DNA of 64,000 nt from Branchiostoma floridae (GCF_000003815.2 NC_049981.1:2170690-2234689), one strand, 5' to 3'; positions 51,086 through 64,000 are shown, counted from the first letter of the stretch. Translations and numbers: made by a program. Notes: generated by a model from the letters alone, not told the origin.

Positions 51086-52504
51086 TAGATAGTTCCAATA
51101 CGACTTATATATTTCTTCTTTGTTAGTTGGCTGGATGTCGGTCGGGTGCCAACCGCGCCGAACACCACCCGACGACATGCCAACCCATTCCAGACCTGCC
51201 GTGCACAGCCGAATATTTAAAAAAAATTCAAACATTCCCCTAACGCAGGTGAAAAGCAGCCGACTAACAAGCCGAACGTCAGCCCATGCGACCGGGCCGA
51301 ACACCAGCCGACTACAGCCGACCTAGCTCCCGAATGACCCCTGAATCAACCGCGTTTTCCAGACACGAATACACGTTTAGGAAAAATTAACTGCCATTTT
51401 TTGTGTTCTTGAAATTAACTTCGGTACATCGCCATCCTTTAACTGAGTCTGAAAAAAAAAACATCGTGGCAGGACACCACTAAAGCAAGTGTCTCATTTC
51501 CCAACCGGGGCCCGGCCATTTTTTTTGGAGGGAACGAAACAGAAAAGTGGGCCAAATCTTTGTTGTTTTTTTTCTCCTGAAAGAAGGTTTGTTGTGGCAC
51601 GGAAAAGTATGATTTCACCATGTAAGAATGTTGAAACGCTTTTGTCTATATAGCACAGGAATGATAACCTCAGACAAGTGCTGACCTACTTTCACCTGTA
51701 ATTACTGAGATGTGTGTTCTCAACGCCTATAGCTAGCAACAATGTGGCTGGCCATAGCATAGACATGGTCCACCCTTCTTGGTGGAAGTATCTAAGAGAT
51801 CAAGGTAGTTAGCGAGTACTAGTTTAAAAAGATGAAGAATTCTCCACACTGACAGTATTCAGAAGTCGCTCTAAAATGATAAACCGGTTGTACAGCCTCA
51901 GGCTGTATGCAGAAATGGCGGTACATGTAGACGTATTTGTCGTAGTTTCATCAAGTTTTTTGGGCAAGTAAGCAAGTAATTTTTGCACACCTGAGTCCAT
52001 GGCTACGCTTTAAGAAATAGAAGTCTATCTCATGGATTTTGGAAACTTGGATTCTTCAAGCAGATGTGAACGCCCCGCCTTGTCGCACTTTAAATGACGT
52101 ACATGTCGTAGTTTCATCAAACTTTTGTCTTTTATATTTTTATAATGAATAGAAGTCTATCCCAGAATTTTGGAAAGTTGGATTCTTCAAGCAGATTTGA
52201 ACGACCAACCTGTCACGCTTTCAATGACAAGATAATTAGAAGACTTCCTTCCTTCTTGGAAAGACCCCTCGGTGTCAGCCTATTCGCAGGCTCTACGAGA
52301 CAGACCTTTTTCGCCTGATTGCAAATTTGTTCTACCGCACACGGTCTCTATTGCACCTGATTAATTATTGCCAACATCAGTAAAGAAACTGGGAAAATAA
52401 AAAAATAGAAACTGAGCACACCATGCGAGCAGAACCGATATGCCGTCATAAAAAGGGCCCTCCTCACATAGCCTGCTATGTAGGCTACTTCCGTGGCTGA
52501 ACAC

Positions 52505-52612
52505 TTTATAAGCACGTCCCGAGTGCGGTTGTGCCTCATTTTACTCTGCGCGGCTTTCTGTTGATTCGCACGCGAGGTGGTTGTTTTCGACCAGTCTCCA
52601 AGCTTCAAAGGT
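52505..52612 (+). promoter_or_regulatory. TATA-like box and splice-donor-like site conserved in each array unit
   Basis: TTTATAAG at 52505, an initiator-like TCATTTTACTCT about 30 bp on, and CTTCAAAG|GTATGT with GT at 52611. The same block is at 55566-55673, 58618-58725 and 61540-61647. It could mark a repeated promoter with a short first exon; there is no transcript evidence. Confidence 0.3.
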
Positions 52613-53290
52613 ATGTACTGTTGTACAGTTACTTTGTATCATAGCTAAAACGCACAAACTTTGAATGTGAGAATCGCTTGAACCAGTGAAATTGGTTTGG
52701 TGTACGCGCGCGTTTTCGGAGTCGACTTGGAGTACGCTCCGCAGAAGTCCGACTCGGTGGACTCTGTGTGAATAGAATTTTAGGGTACACACAAGTACCC
52801 TTCTCCCCGACTCGATGTAACTTCGGAACGGTCGTCTTGCTGGGGGGTGGGGGGTTTGGTGTGCTAACCTGGATACCAGACTGTTACAGGGGACTACACA
52901 AGTTAACTCCTCGGCTCTGGGGCCGACATGCCCCCAAGGAAATTATTCTACAACAGACCCCCTGAGTTTAAACGTCCTACCTGTCCATACAACGGCATAC
53001 ATGTCCACTGCACTATGGAAACGACTTGTGTTTGTATATATACAAAGATTCGGGCGCCGTAGCGCGTCAGGAAAGTTGTGCGAGCACGCTACATTAAGTG
53101 TGATGTTTTTAACGATGAGGTAAACAACGAAAAAAACAGGTTTACCATCGAATGACCTTTTAGTGCAAGCTGTCCAACGTTCTGCGGGTAAAGCGTTTGA
53201 TTTCACCAGAGCTACTGCGGGCTGAAAAGGTTAGAAATTGGACAGATGCGTCACTAAAGATTGCGGAAAAGTATTCTACCAGGTCAGTAA

Positions 53291-53372
53291 GGCCATGCCG
53301 GTTTGGTTATATAGATGAAATCCGCACGTGTATGGATTTTTTCTCGTTTAAAAATGATAAAAAATCGATCGT
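53291..53372 (+). mobile_element. truncated Harbinger-like MITE end in array units
   Basis: TAA then GGCCATGCCGGTTTGGTTAT and AGATGAAATCCGC; the element stops near 53372 where the text changes to TTTTTTACAGAGTACAG. Equivalent ends at 56348 and 59400. Confidence 0.8.
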
Positions 53373-54403
53373 ACTTTTTTACAGAGTACAGTTCCATCCT
53401 CCGTAGTGACCGCTGCTGCGTGGGATGATACTCAAGCTAATAAGAGTACAGTGCGTTGTACAGAAAAATCACAAGGCTACAAATATTCACCCAGTTTCCC
53501 TTTACCATAGCTAAAACGCATAAAAATGTTACCATGACGATCGCCTGAACCGGTGAATTTGGTCCAGTGTACGCACGCGTTTTCGGAGTCGACTTGGAGT
53601 ACACTGCGTGTCGTCACTTAAGTTTCTATTAAAATTTGCACGCCGTAATGCGTCAGGAAAATTGGACGCGCAGGCTATTAGATATGATATCAACAGAAAC
53701 GAGATAAAACATGGTCATCATAGAATGACGTTTAAAATAGTGCAAGCTTCCCAACGATCGGTGTGTAAAGGTTGTTTCTAAGTTTTCACCAGATGTTAAG
53801 TACTGCGGGCTGAAAAATTAGTTACAAAATGGAGAAATACGTCACTAAAGATAAGTAAACGGAAAAGTGTTCCATCTGGTATTAGAATCTTCTTCAGGAT
53901 CTTATTTACTGCATGGGTCCTCATTTATTTCACACAGATTACACCTGTCTTCAAATGCCTTCTCAGACGCTCGCAAAAGATATTGGGTGATATTTGAAAG
54001 GTCTAGCTTTTATGAACTTATGTACCTTATCCGATTCATTTGTTTACGTAATCGCCTTACACAGTCCTTTGTAGAAAACGGGCAAAACGCCTTGCGATCA
54101 TTCTACCAGTGAAACATGTGGCTCATCCGAACTTTTCTAAAGAAAATGTTTTTTTTAATGATTCGTGCGTCATTTGGTAATGCTGCGTTACATTTTTCAA
54201 AAAAATTCGGCATTCAGACAAACAGTCCGAAAATGCGACGCAGAAAATATGTACTGACAAAGGGTGACCTAAATTCCCCTATAATTACTAGCCTTTCACT
54301 ACGCTAGCGCTAGCCACGCGCAGATTGGAGAAATCCGCAATCTCCTATTAGATTCGCAATGATCTCGTCTGTCCTCCTAAATAACCCCTAACAATTGTCG
54401 GGA

Positions 54404-54845
54404 GACCATGTTTGGCTATGTCTAAACGGAGCTTTAATGATAACCTGATTCAACTGTGCTTTCCAAGCAAGAAATACACGTTATGGAAACATGAAGGGCC
54501 AGAGATATGGAATGTGACCATTTTTGTGTTGTTGAAATCAATTTTGGTACACATCGCAATCCTTTATTTGACTCTGAAAAAAAAAACATCTTAGCGGACA
54601 TGATACCACCAATGACAGGGTCTCATTTGCCGACCAGGACCCGGTTTGGCTTTTTGCGGGCGCGATCGTGAAACATGAAAGTGTGCCAAATCTTTTTTCT
54701 TCTTAAACAAGGTTGTTTGTGGCACGGAATAGTGTGATTTTATGTAAAAAATATTGAAACGCTTTTGCCTAATGTTCAGGAATGACAACTTCAGATAAGG
54801 ACTGATCTACTTTCACCTGTAATTACTGATGTGTGTTCTCACCGC

Positions 54846-54881
<36 letters not shown>

Positions 54882-57462
54882 CTATAACTAGCAACAATAT
54901 GGCTGGTCATGGCATAGACATAGCCCATCCTTCTTGGTACGATGGAAGTATTTAAGATATCAAGGTAGAAGCGAGTTTAAGAAAAAGAAGAATTCTCCAC
55001 ACTGATAGTATTCAGAATTCGCTCTGACATGATAAACCGGTTGTACAGCCTCAGGGTACATGCAGAAAGGCTTATCAGGATGACGGTACCTGTAGACTTA
55101 TATGTCGTAGTTTCATCAAACGAAGTTTTTGGGGCAAGTAAGCAAGTAATTTTTGCACATCTGAGTCCATGGCTACGCTTTAAGAAATAGAGGCCTATCC
55201 CAGGATTGCCAGGATTTTGGAAAGTGGGATTCTTCAAGTAGATGCGAGCGCACCGCCTGTCACACTAATAATGACGAGATAATTAGAAGACATGGCCTTT
55301 CTCTCTTCGTTCCTTCTTGGAAAGACCCCTTGGTGTCAGCCTATTCGCAGGCTCTATGAGACAGACCTTTTTTTGCCTGATTGCAAATCAGTTCTACTAC
55401 ACTCGGTCTCTATTGCACCTGATTAATTATTGCCAACATCAGTAAAGAAACTGGGAAAATAAAAAATAGAAACTGAGCACACCATGCGAGCAGAACCGAT
55501 ATGCCATCATAAAAAGGGCCCTCCTCACATAGCCTGCTATGTAGGCTACTTCTGTGGCTGAACACTTTATAAGCACGTCCAGAGTGCGGTTGTGCCTCAT
55601 TTTACTCTGCGCGGCTTTCTGTTGATTCGCACGCGAGGTGGTTGTTTTCGACCAGTCTCCAAGCTTCAAAGGTATGTACTGTTGTACAGTTACTTTGTAT
55701 CATAGCTAAAACGCACAAACTTTGAATGTGAGAATCGCTTGAACCAGTGAAATTGGTTTGGTGTACGCGCGCGTTTTCGGAGTCGACTTGGAGTAGGCTC
55801 CGCAGAAGTCCGACTCGGTGGAGTCTGTGTGAATAGAATTTTAGGGTACTCAAGTACCCTTCTCCCCGACTCGACGTAACTTCGGAACGGTCGTCTTGCT
55901 GGGGGGTGGGGGGTTTGGGGTGCTAACCTGGATACCAGACTGTTACAGGGGACTACACAAGTTAACTCCTCGGCTCTGGGGCCGACATGCCCCCGAGGAA
56001 ATTATTCTACAACAGACCCCCTGAGTTAACGTCCTACCGGTCCATACAACGGCTTATATGTCCACTGCACTAAGGAAACGACTTGTGTTTGTATATATAC
56101 AAAGATTCGGGAGACGTAGTGCGTCAGCCTAGTTGTGCGAGCACGCTACATAAAGTGTGATGTTTTTAACGATGAGGTAAAGAACGAAAAAAACAGGTTT
56201 ACCATCGAATGACCTTTTAGTGCAAGCTGTCCAACGTTCTGCGGGTAAAGCGTTTGATTTCACCAGAGCTACTGCGGGCTGAAAAGGTTAGAAATTGGAC
56301 AGATGCGTCACTAAAGATTGCGGAAAAGTATTCTACCAGGTCAGTAAGGCCATGCCGGTTTGGTTATATAGATGAAATCCGCACGTGTATGGATTTTTTC
56401 TCGTTTCAAAATGAAAAAAAAAATTCGATCGTACTTTTTTACAGAGTACAGTTCCATCCTCCGTAGTGACCGCTGCTGCGTGGGATGATACTCAAGCTAA
56501 TAAGAGTACAGTGCGTTGTACAGAAAAATCACAAGGCTACAAATATTCACCCAGTTTCCCTTTACCATAGCTAAAACGCATAAAAATGTTACCATGACGA
56601 TCGCCTGAACCGGTGAATTTGGTCCAGTGTACGCACGCGTTTTCGGAGTCGACTTGGAGTACACTGCGTGTCGTCACTTAAGTTTCTATTAAAATTTGCA
56701 CGCCGTAATGCGCCAGGAAAATTGGACGAACTGGCTATTAGATATGATATCAACAGAAACGAGATAAAACATGGTCATCATAGAATGACGTTTAAAATAG
56801 TGCAAGCTTTCCAACGATCGGTGTGTAAAGGTTGTTTATAAGTTTTCACCAGATGTTAAGTACTGCGGGCTGACAAATTAGTTACAAAATGGAGAAATAC
56901 GTCACTAAAGATAAGTAAACGGAAAAGTATTCCATCTGGTACTAGAATCTTCTTCAGGATCTTATTTACTGCATGGGTCCTCATTTATTTCACACAGCTT
57001 ACACCTGTCTTCAAATGCCTTCTCAGACGCTCGCAAAAGATATTGGGTGATATTTGAAAGGTCTAGCTTTTATGAACTTATGTACCTTATCCGATTCATT
57101 TGTTTACGTAATCGCCTTACACAGTCCTTTGTAGAGAACGGACAAAACGCCTTGCGATCATTCTACCAGTGAAACATGTGGCTCATCGGAAATTTTCTAA
57201 AGAAAATGTTTTTTTAATGAGTCGTGTGTCATTTGGTAATGCTGCGTTACATTTTTAAAAAAAAATCGGCATTCAGACAAACAGTCCGAAAATGCGACGC
57301 AGAAATTATATACTGACAAAGGGTGACCTAAATTCCCCTATAATTACTAGCCTTTCATTACGCTAGCGCTAGCCACGCGCAGATTGGAGAAATCCGCAAT
57401 CTCCTATTAGATTCGCAATGATCTCGTCTGTCCTCCTAAATAACCCCTAACAATTGTCGGGA
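54404..57462. repeat. array unit 2
   Basis: 3059 bp; (TA)n at about 54847-54880; truncated MITE end at 56348. Confidence 0.95.
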
Positions 57463-60400
57463 GACCATGTTTGGCTATGTGTAAACGGAGCTTTAATGAT
57501 AACCTGATTCAACTGTGCTTTCCAAGCAAGAAATACACGTTATGGAAACATGAAGGGCCAGAGATATGGAATGTGACCATTTTTGTGTTGTTGAAATCAA
57601 TTTTGGTACACATCGCAATCCTTTATCTGACTCTGAAAAAAAAAAACATCTTAGCGGACATGATACCACCAATGACAGGGTCTCATTTGCCGACCAGGAC
57701 CCGGTTTGGCTTTTTGCGGTCGCGATCGTGAAACATGAAAGTGTGCCAAATCTTTTTTCTTCTTAAACAAGGTTGTTTGTGGCACGGAAAAGTGTGATTT
57801 TATGTAAAAAAATATTGAAACGCTTTTGCCTAATGTTCAGGAATGACAACTTCAGATAAGGACTGATCTACTTTCACCTGTAATTACTGATGTGTGTTCT
57901 CACCGCCATATATATATATATATATATATATAGCTATAACTAGCAACAATATGGCTGGTCATGGCATAGACATAGCCCATCCTTCTTGGTACGATGGAAG
58001 TATTCAAGATATCAAGGTAGAAGCGAGTTTAAGAAAAAGAAGAATTCTCCACACTGATAGTATTCAGAATTCGCTCTGACATGATAAACCGGTTGTACAG
58101 CCTCAGGGTACATGCAGAAAGGCTTATCAGGATGACGGTACCTGTAGACTTATATGTCGTAGTTTCATCAAACGAAGTTTTTGGGGCAAGTAAGCAAGTA
58201 ATTTTTGCACATCTAAGTCCATGGCTACGCTTTAAGAAATAGAGGCCTATCCCAGGATTGCCAGGATTTTGGAAAGTGGGATTCTTCAAGTAGATGCGAG
58301 CGCACCGCCTGTCACACTAATAATGACGAGATAATTAGAAGACATGGCCTTTCTCTCTTCGTTCCTTCTTGGAAAGACCCCTTGGTGTCAGCCTCTTCGC
58401 AGGTTCTACGAGACAGACCTTTTTTTGCCTGATTGCAAATCAGTTCTACTGCACTCGGTCTCTATTGCACCTGATTAATTATTGCCAACATCAGTAAAGA
58501 AACTGGGAAAATAAAAAATAGAAACTGAGCACACCATGCGAGCAGAACCGATATGCCATCATAAAAAGGGCCCTCCTCAAATAGCCTGCTATGTAGGCTA
58601 CTTCTGTGGCTGAACACTTTATAAGCACGTCCCGAGTGCGGTTGTGCCTCATTTTACTCTGCGCGGCTTTCTGTTGATTCGCACGCGAGGCGGTTGTTTT
58701 CGACCAGTCTCCAAGCTTCAAAGGTATGTACTGTTGTACAGTTACTTTGTATCATAGCTAAAACGCATAAACTTTGAATGTGAGAATCGCTTGAACCAGT
58801 GAAATTGGTTTGGTGTGCGCGCGCGTTTTCGGAGTCGACTTGGAGTACGCTCCGCAGAAGTCCGACTCGGTGGAGTCTGTGTGAATAGAATTTTAGGGTA
58901 CTCAAGTACCCTTCTCCCCGACTCGACGTAACTTCGGAACGGTCGTCTTGCTGGGGGGTGGGGGGTTTGGGGTGCTAACCTGGATACCAGACTGTTACAG
59001 GGGACTACACAAGTTAACTCCTCGGCTCTGGGGCCGACATGCCCCCGAGGAAATTATTCTACAACAGACCCCCTGAGTTAACGTCCTACCGGTCCATACA
59101 ACGGAATATATGTCCGCTGCACTAAGGAAACGACATGTGTTTGTATATATACAAAGATTCGGGCGCCGTAGCGCGTCAGGAAAGTTGTGCGAACACGCTA
59201 CCTAAGGTGTGATGTTTTTAACGATGAGGTAAAGAACGAAAAAAACAGGTTTACCATCGGATGACCTTTTAGTGCAAGCTGTCCAACGTTCTGCGGGTAA
59301 AGCGTTTGATTTCACCAGAGCTACTGCGGGCTGAAAAGGTTAGAAATTGGACAGATGCGTCACTAAAGATTGCGAAAAAGTATTCTACCAGGTCAGTAAG
59401 GCCATGCCGGTTTGGTTATATAGATGAAATCCGCACGTGTATGGATTTTTTCTCGTTTCAAAATGAAAAAAAAAATTCGATCGTACTTTTTTACAGAGTA
59501 CAGTTCCATCCTCCGTAGTGACCGCTGCTACGTGGGATGATACTCAAGCTAATAAGAGTACAGTGCGTTGTACAGAAAAATCACAAGGCTACAAATATTC
59601 ACCCAGTTTCCCTTTACCATAGCTAAAACGCATAAAAATGTTACCATGACGATCGCCTGAACCGGTGAATTTGGTCCAGTGTACGCACGCGTTTTCGGAG
59701 TCGACTTGGAGTACACTGCGTGTCGTCACTTAAGTTTCTATTAAAATTTGCACGCCGTAATGCGCCAGGAAAATTGGACGAACTGGCTATTAGATATGAT
59801 ATCAACAGAAACGAGATAAAACATGGTCATCATAGAATGACGTTTAAAATAGTGCAAGCTTCCCAACGATCGGTGTGTAAAGGTTGTTTCTAAGTTTTCA
59901 CCAGATGTTAAGTACTGCGGGCTGAAAAATTAGTTACAAAATGGAGAAATACGTCACTAAAGATAAGTAAACGGAAAAGTGTTCCATCTGGTATTAGAAT
60001 CTTCTTCAGGATCTTATTTACTGCATGGGTCCTCATTTATTTCACACAGCTTACACCTGTCTTCAAATGCCTTCTCAGACGCTCGCAAAAGATATTGGGT
60101 GATATTTGAAAGGTCTAGCTTTTATGAACTTATGTACCTTATCCGATTCATTTGTTTACGTAATCGCCTTACACAGTCCTTTGTAGAAAACGGGCAAAAC
60201 GCCTTGCGATCATTCTACCAGTGAAACATGTGGCTCATCCGAAATTTTCTAAAGAAAATGTTTTTTTAATGATTCGTGCGTCATTTGGTAATGCTGCGTT
60301 ACATTTTTCAAAAAAATTCGGCATTCAGACAAACAGTCCGAAAATGCGACGCAGAAAATATGTACTGACAAAGGGTGACCTAAATTCCCCTATAATTACT

Positions 60401-60514
60401 AGCCTTTCACTACGCTAGTGCTAGCCACGCGCAGATTGGAGAAATCCGCAATCTCCTATTAGATTCGCAATGATCTCGTCTGTCCTCCTAAATAACCCCT
60501 AACAATTGTCGGGA
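57463..60514. repeat. array unit 3
   Basis: 3052 bp; (TA)n at about 57908-57932; truncated MITE end at 59400. Confidence 0.95.
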
Positions 60515-60957
60515 GACCATGTTTGGCTATGTGTAAACGGAGCTTTAATGATAACCTGATTCAACTGTGCTTTCCAAGCAAGAAATACACGTTATGGAAA
60601 CATGAAGGGCCAGAGATATGGAATGTGACCATTTTTGTGTTGTTGAAATCAATTTTGGTACACATCGCAATCCTTTATCTGACTCTGAAAAAAAAAAACA
60701 TCTTAGCGGACATGATACCACCAATGACAGGGTCTCATTTGCCGACCAGGACCCGGTTTGGCTTTTTGCGGGCGCGATCGTGAAACATGAAAGTGTGCCA
60801 AATCTTTTTTCTTCTTAAACAAGGTTGTTTGTGGCACGGAAAAGTGTGATTTTATGTAAAAAATATTGAAACGCTTTTGCCTAATGTTCAGGAATGACAA
60901 CTTCAGATAAGGACTGATCTACTTTCACCTGTAATTACTGATGTGTGTTCTCACCGC

Positions 60958-60989
<32 letters not shown>

Positions 60990-62410
60990 GCTATAACTAG
61001 CAACAATATGGCTGGTCATGGCATAGACATAGCCCATCCTTCTTGGTACGGTGGAAGTATCTAAGATATCAAGGTAGAAGCGAGTTTAAGAAAAAGAAGA
61101 ATTCTCCACACTGATAGTATTCAGAATTCGCTCTGACATGATAAACCGGTTGTACAGCCTCAGGGTACATGCAGAAAGGCTTATCAGGATGACGGTACCT
61201 GTAGACTTATATGACGTAGTTTCATCAAACGAAGTTTTTGGGGCAAGTAAGCAAGTAATTTTTGCACATCTGAGTCCATGGCTACGGTTTAAGAAGTAGA
61301 GGCCTATCCCAGGATTCCCAGGACTTTGGAAAGTGGGATTCTTCAAGTAGATGCGAGCGCACCGCCTGTCACACTAATAATGACGAGATAATTAGAAGAC
61401 ATGGCCTTCCTCTCAGTAAAGAAACTGGGAAAATAAAAAATAGAAACTGAGCACACCATGCGAGCAGAACCGATATGCCATCATACAAAGGGCCCTCCTC
61501 ACATAGCCTGCTATGTAGGCTACTTCCGTGGCTGAACACTTTATAAGCACGTCCAGAGTGCGGTTGTGCCTCATTTTACTCTGCGCGGCTTTCTGTTGAT
61601 TCGCACGCGAGGCGGTTGTTTTCGACCAGTCTCCAAGCTTCAAAGGTATGTACTGTTGTACAGTTACTTTATATCATAGCTAAAACGCACAAACTTTGAA
61701 TGTGAGAATCGCTTGAACCAGTGACATTGGTTTAGTGTACGCGCGCGTTTTCGGAGTCGACTTGGAGTACGCTCCGCAGAAGTCCGACTCAGTGGAGTCT
61801 GTGTGAATAGAATTTTAGGGTACTCAAGTACCCTTCTCCCCGACTCGACGTAACTTCGGAACGGTCGTCTTGCTGGGGGGTGGGGGGTTTGGGGTGCTAA
61901 CCTGGATACCAGACTGTTTCAGGGGACTACACAAGTTAACTCCTCGGCTCTGGGGCCGACATGCCCCCGAGGAAATTATTCTACAACAGACCCCCTGAGT
62001 TAACGTCCTACCGGTCCATACAACGGCATATATGTCCACTGCACTATGGAAACGACTTGTGTTTGTATATATACAAAGATTCGGGCGCCGTAGCGCGTCA
62101 GGAAAGTTGTGCGAACACGCTACATAAGGTGTGATGTTTTTAACGATGAGGTAAAGAACGAAAAAAACAGGTTTACCATCGAATGACCTTTTAGTGCAAG
62201 CTGTCCAACGTTCTGCGGGTAAAGCGTTTGATTTCACCAGAGCTACTGCGGGCTGAAAAGGTTAGAAATTGGACATATGCGTCACTAAAGATTGCGGAAA
62301 AGTATTCTACCGGGCCATTAAGGCCATGTCGGTTTGGTTATATAGATGAAATCCGCGCGTGTATCGATTTTCGCTCGTTTCAAAATGAAAAAAAAAGTTT
62401 TCGATTGTAC
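60515..62410. repeat. array unit 4 (partial)
   Basis: (TA)n at about 60964-60990; a ~130-bp deletion near 61412; ends inside a complete MITE. Confidence 0.93.
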
Positions 62411-62597
62411 TTCATGCAAAGCAGCTACAAAATATATGACGTATGTATCGCAAGACGGATTATTGAATGTAGAATCCGACAGTCAACTCCAAAGACAAAG
62501 ACAACAACGCGAAAGAGCAAAATGAAGAATATATTGTGTGGTACACCACGTAGGGTCTTCCAGGGTAAGGCATCCATATAATCAAATCAACGTGGTC
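62322..62597 (+). mobile_element. complete Harbinger-like MITE at the array's right end
   Basis: TAA then GGCCATGTCGGTTTGGTTAT; interior GCAAAGCAGCTACAAAA; right end GCATCCATATAATCAAATCA ACGTGGTC. This is the intact form of the truncated ends inside the array. Confidence 0.85.
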
Positions 62598-63005
62598 TGT
62601 TTATTGATAGATCCAAAATCGGGTGATGTCACAAAGGTAAAACGATATTGAAGGGACAGTGAAAAAAGTATGAGACTACCATGGAAGTAGTATGGTGGCC
62701 TTGAAAAAGGAACACCTGTTTCACCATGTACCGTCTACTGTTGTGCACGTGGAGAAGCATGTTAATGAATCGAATGTTGATCCAGAACACTACATGGCGG
62801 CAAACTGATGGTAAAGCTTGCAGAATTGTCTCAAGCAACCATGGTATGACCAAATCGGTGCCACATTATTATTTTTGAAACACAGAAAAGGTGGCGTTGT
62901 CAGCAGACAATGTAGTTTTTTTGTCCACATTAATGATGCCACGCGTAGATTTGAGAAATCCACAATCTCTTATCAGATTTGCAATTATGTATCTAGTCCC
63001 CTTAA

Positions 63006-64000
63006 GGCTGGAATGATGAAAGACATTCTATATAATCACACGTCTTTTGTTCTGTGTCGCAGGAAGAAAGAAGATACCGTGGCCTGACGTATTCGTCTGT
63101 ACACTTCACTCGCATAGATCCACACTTACGTACCGTCAGTTTATTACGGGGTTAACATCACTTGGAGGTCAAGGCAGTTGGAGCCCGAACCAGTCTACGC
63201 CAAACAGTATGTAAACTTTTTCCATGCAATCGCACATATAACACACAAGAATTGAAAAGAATTTCGTAAAGTCTTTTTTTTGCCATGGATTTTTCAAACC
63301 CAGCGTTTGAAACGCCACTTGTACAATGATTACCTTATCCTCAATATCGCTATTGGTTAGGCGAACCTGCGTTTGCTAAAGTCCCCACTTTTAAACTTGG
63401 AGGTTGATGAGATGGGTCTTACTTGTTCAATGGTGGCTGGCTGAGATTTTGGGACAGGCATAACTTGTTGCTTCTTTCCATTTGTTGGGAACTAACGTTG
63501 TATCTGGCGCAGCGCAAAAGAGTCATTGAAGACAAAATGTTGCAAAAGGGCATGCTGTAGAGGGAAGCTCTATCCTCACATACATACGCAATGAAGTATC
63601 CATACATGATTTGTAATTACTATGCTGCCTTCATAGGGCTCAATGTTTTTTGATGTCCACAAATTTGCCGATGCATTTCTCTACAGAGGCTTGCAATTGT
63701 AGAGGGTTTGCAAATGTACACAACATTTGGCCCCCACCTCCAAAAACTACCTCGTACTAAAAATCGTAGATAAATGTTGCGCGCCCATGATGACCCCATT
63801 GCCCGTCAGACCGCTTACTTGATACTCGGTTGTCATTTTAACAAAGGAGTGTCATTTGTCATAAATCCAGTCGCCCAGATGCTGTCCTAGCCCCCGGCGA
63901 CACCATTACTGAGAAAGCCTGTCTTCTAGCTGGAGACCAGAAACTTCTACATGTATTTCTCCGTTAATGGGACATCGTGAATCTAATGCTGCTCCTTAGT
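63006..64000. other. non-coding right flank
   Basis: No supported gene or repeat. Confidence 0.4.

Larger units (their letters stand above)
51340..54403. repeat. array unit 1 (diverged left edge)
   Basis: The first ~600 bp differ most from the other units; lacks the (TA)n tract. Confidence 0.9.
51340..63005. repeat. ~3.05-kb tandem array
   Basis: Using GACCATGTTTGGCTATG as phase marker, units start near 51340 (diverged), 54404, 57463 and 60515 (periods 3059 and 3052). The last unit breaks from the others near 62405, but 62937-63000 still aligns with 54305-54375. Copies 2-4 look nearly identical; both outer edges are the most diverged. Small ORFs recur once per unit on both strands but are short and not conserved as proteins. 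Confidence 0.97.

Noticed and set aside
52348..52608. Small ORFs repeated once per array unit as possible genes
   Set aside because: They are short, lie on both strands, and vary between units by frame-affecting indels; no domains seen.

Overview
This is eukaryotic genomic DNA, most likely from an invertebrate deuterostome with a repeat-rich genome such as amphioxus (Branchiostoma). The signs are multi-exon genes with GT-AG introns, tRNA-derived SINEs, 5'-truncated LINEs, many non-autonomous DNA transposons (MITEs) and minisatellites, and three assembly gaps (15724-15918, 20401-20706, 47682-48459). The species is an inference from the overall pattern; no database was searched. There are no bacterial operons, CRISPR arrays or phage genes.

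Layout. 0-9 kb: intergenic or intronic DNA with two candidate 3'-terminal exons (124-363 on +, 5083-5280 on -), a 21-bp and a 34-bp minisatellite, and TE fragments. 9.05-12.06 kb: a 5'-truncated non-LTR retrotransposon with an uninterrupted 865-codon endonuclease/reverse transcriptase frame. 12-23 kb: SINEs, MITEs, a degenerate tandem region with 34-36 bp perfect palindromes, a TG-rich tract and a 13-bp minisatellite; no supported gene. 23.2-26.2 kb: a three-exon claudin/PMP22-like four-TM gene (+) with an apparent one-base frameshift in exon 2, and LINE fragments against exon 2 and after the stop. 29.5-43.55 kb: a 15-exon gene (-) whose exons join in frame to 659 codons, encoding a heavily glycosylatable type I membrane protein with a signal peptide and a C-terminal TM, probably a LolA-like-domain family member. 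Its introns hold nested TEs and decayed copies of its own exon edges. 45-51 kb: TE-derived DNA, including a 106-bp near-identical inverted repeat beside a gap and a cluster of pogo-like MITEs. 51.3-63.0 kb: a tandem array of about 3.05-kb units (about 3.6 clear copies plus decayed edges), each unit containing an older diverged internal duplication, a MITE end, a TATA-like/splice-donor-like block and, in three copies, a (TA)n tract.

Function. The two convincing host genes encode membrane or cell-surface proteins and are convergently arranged (claudin-like +, LolA-like -); nothing shows they act together. The most unusual features are the 3-kb array with its nested history, the use of a SINE tail as the 5' splice site of exon 13, and repeated duplication of exon-intron boundaries inside the large gene.
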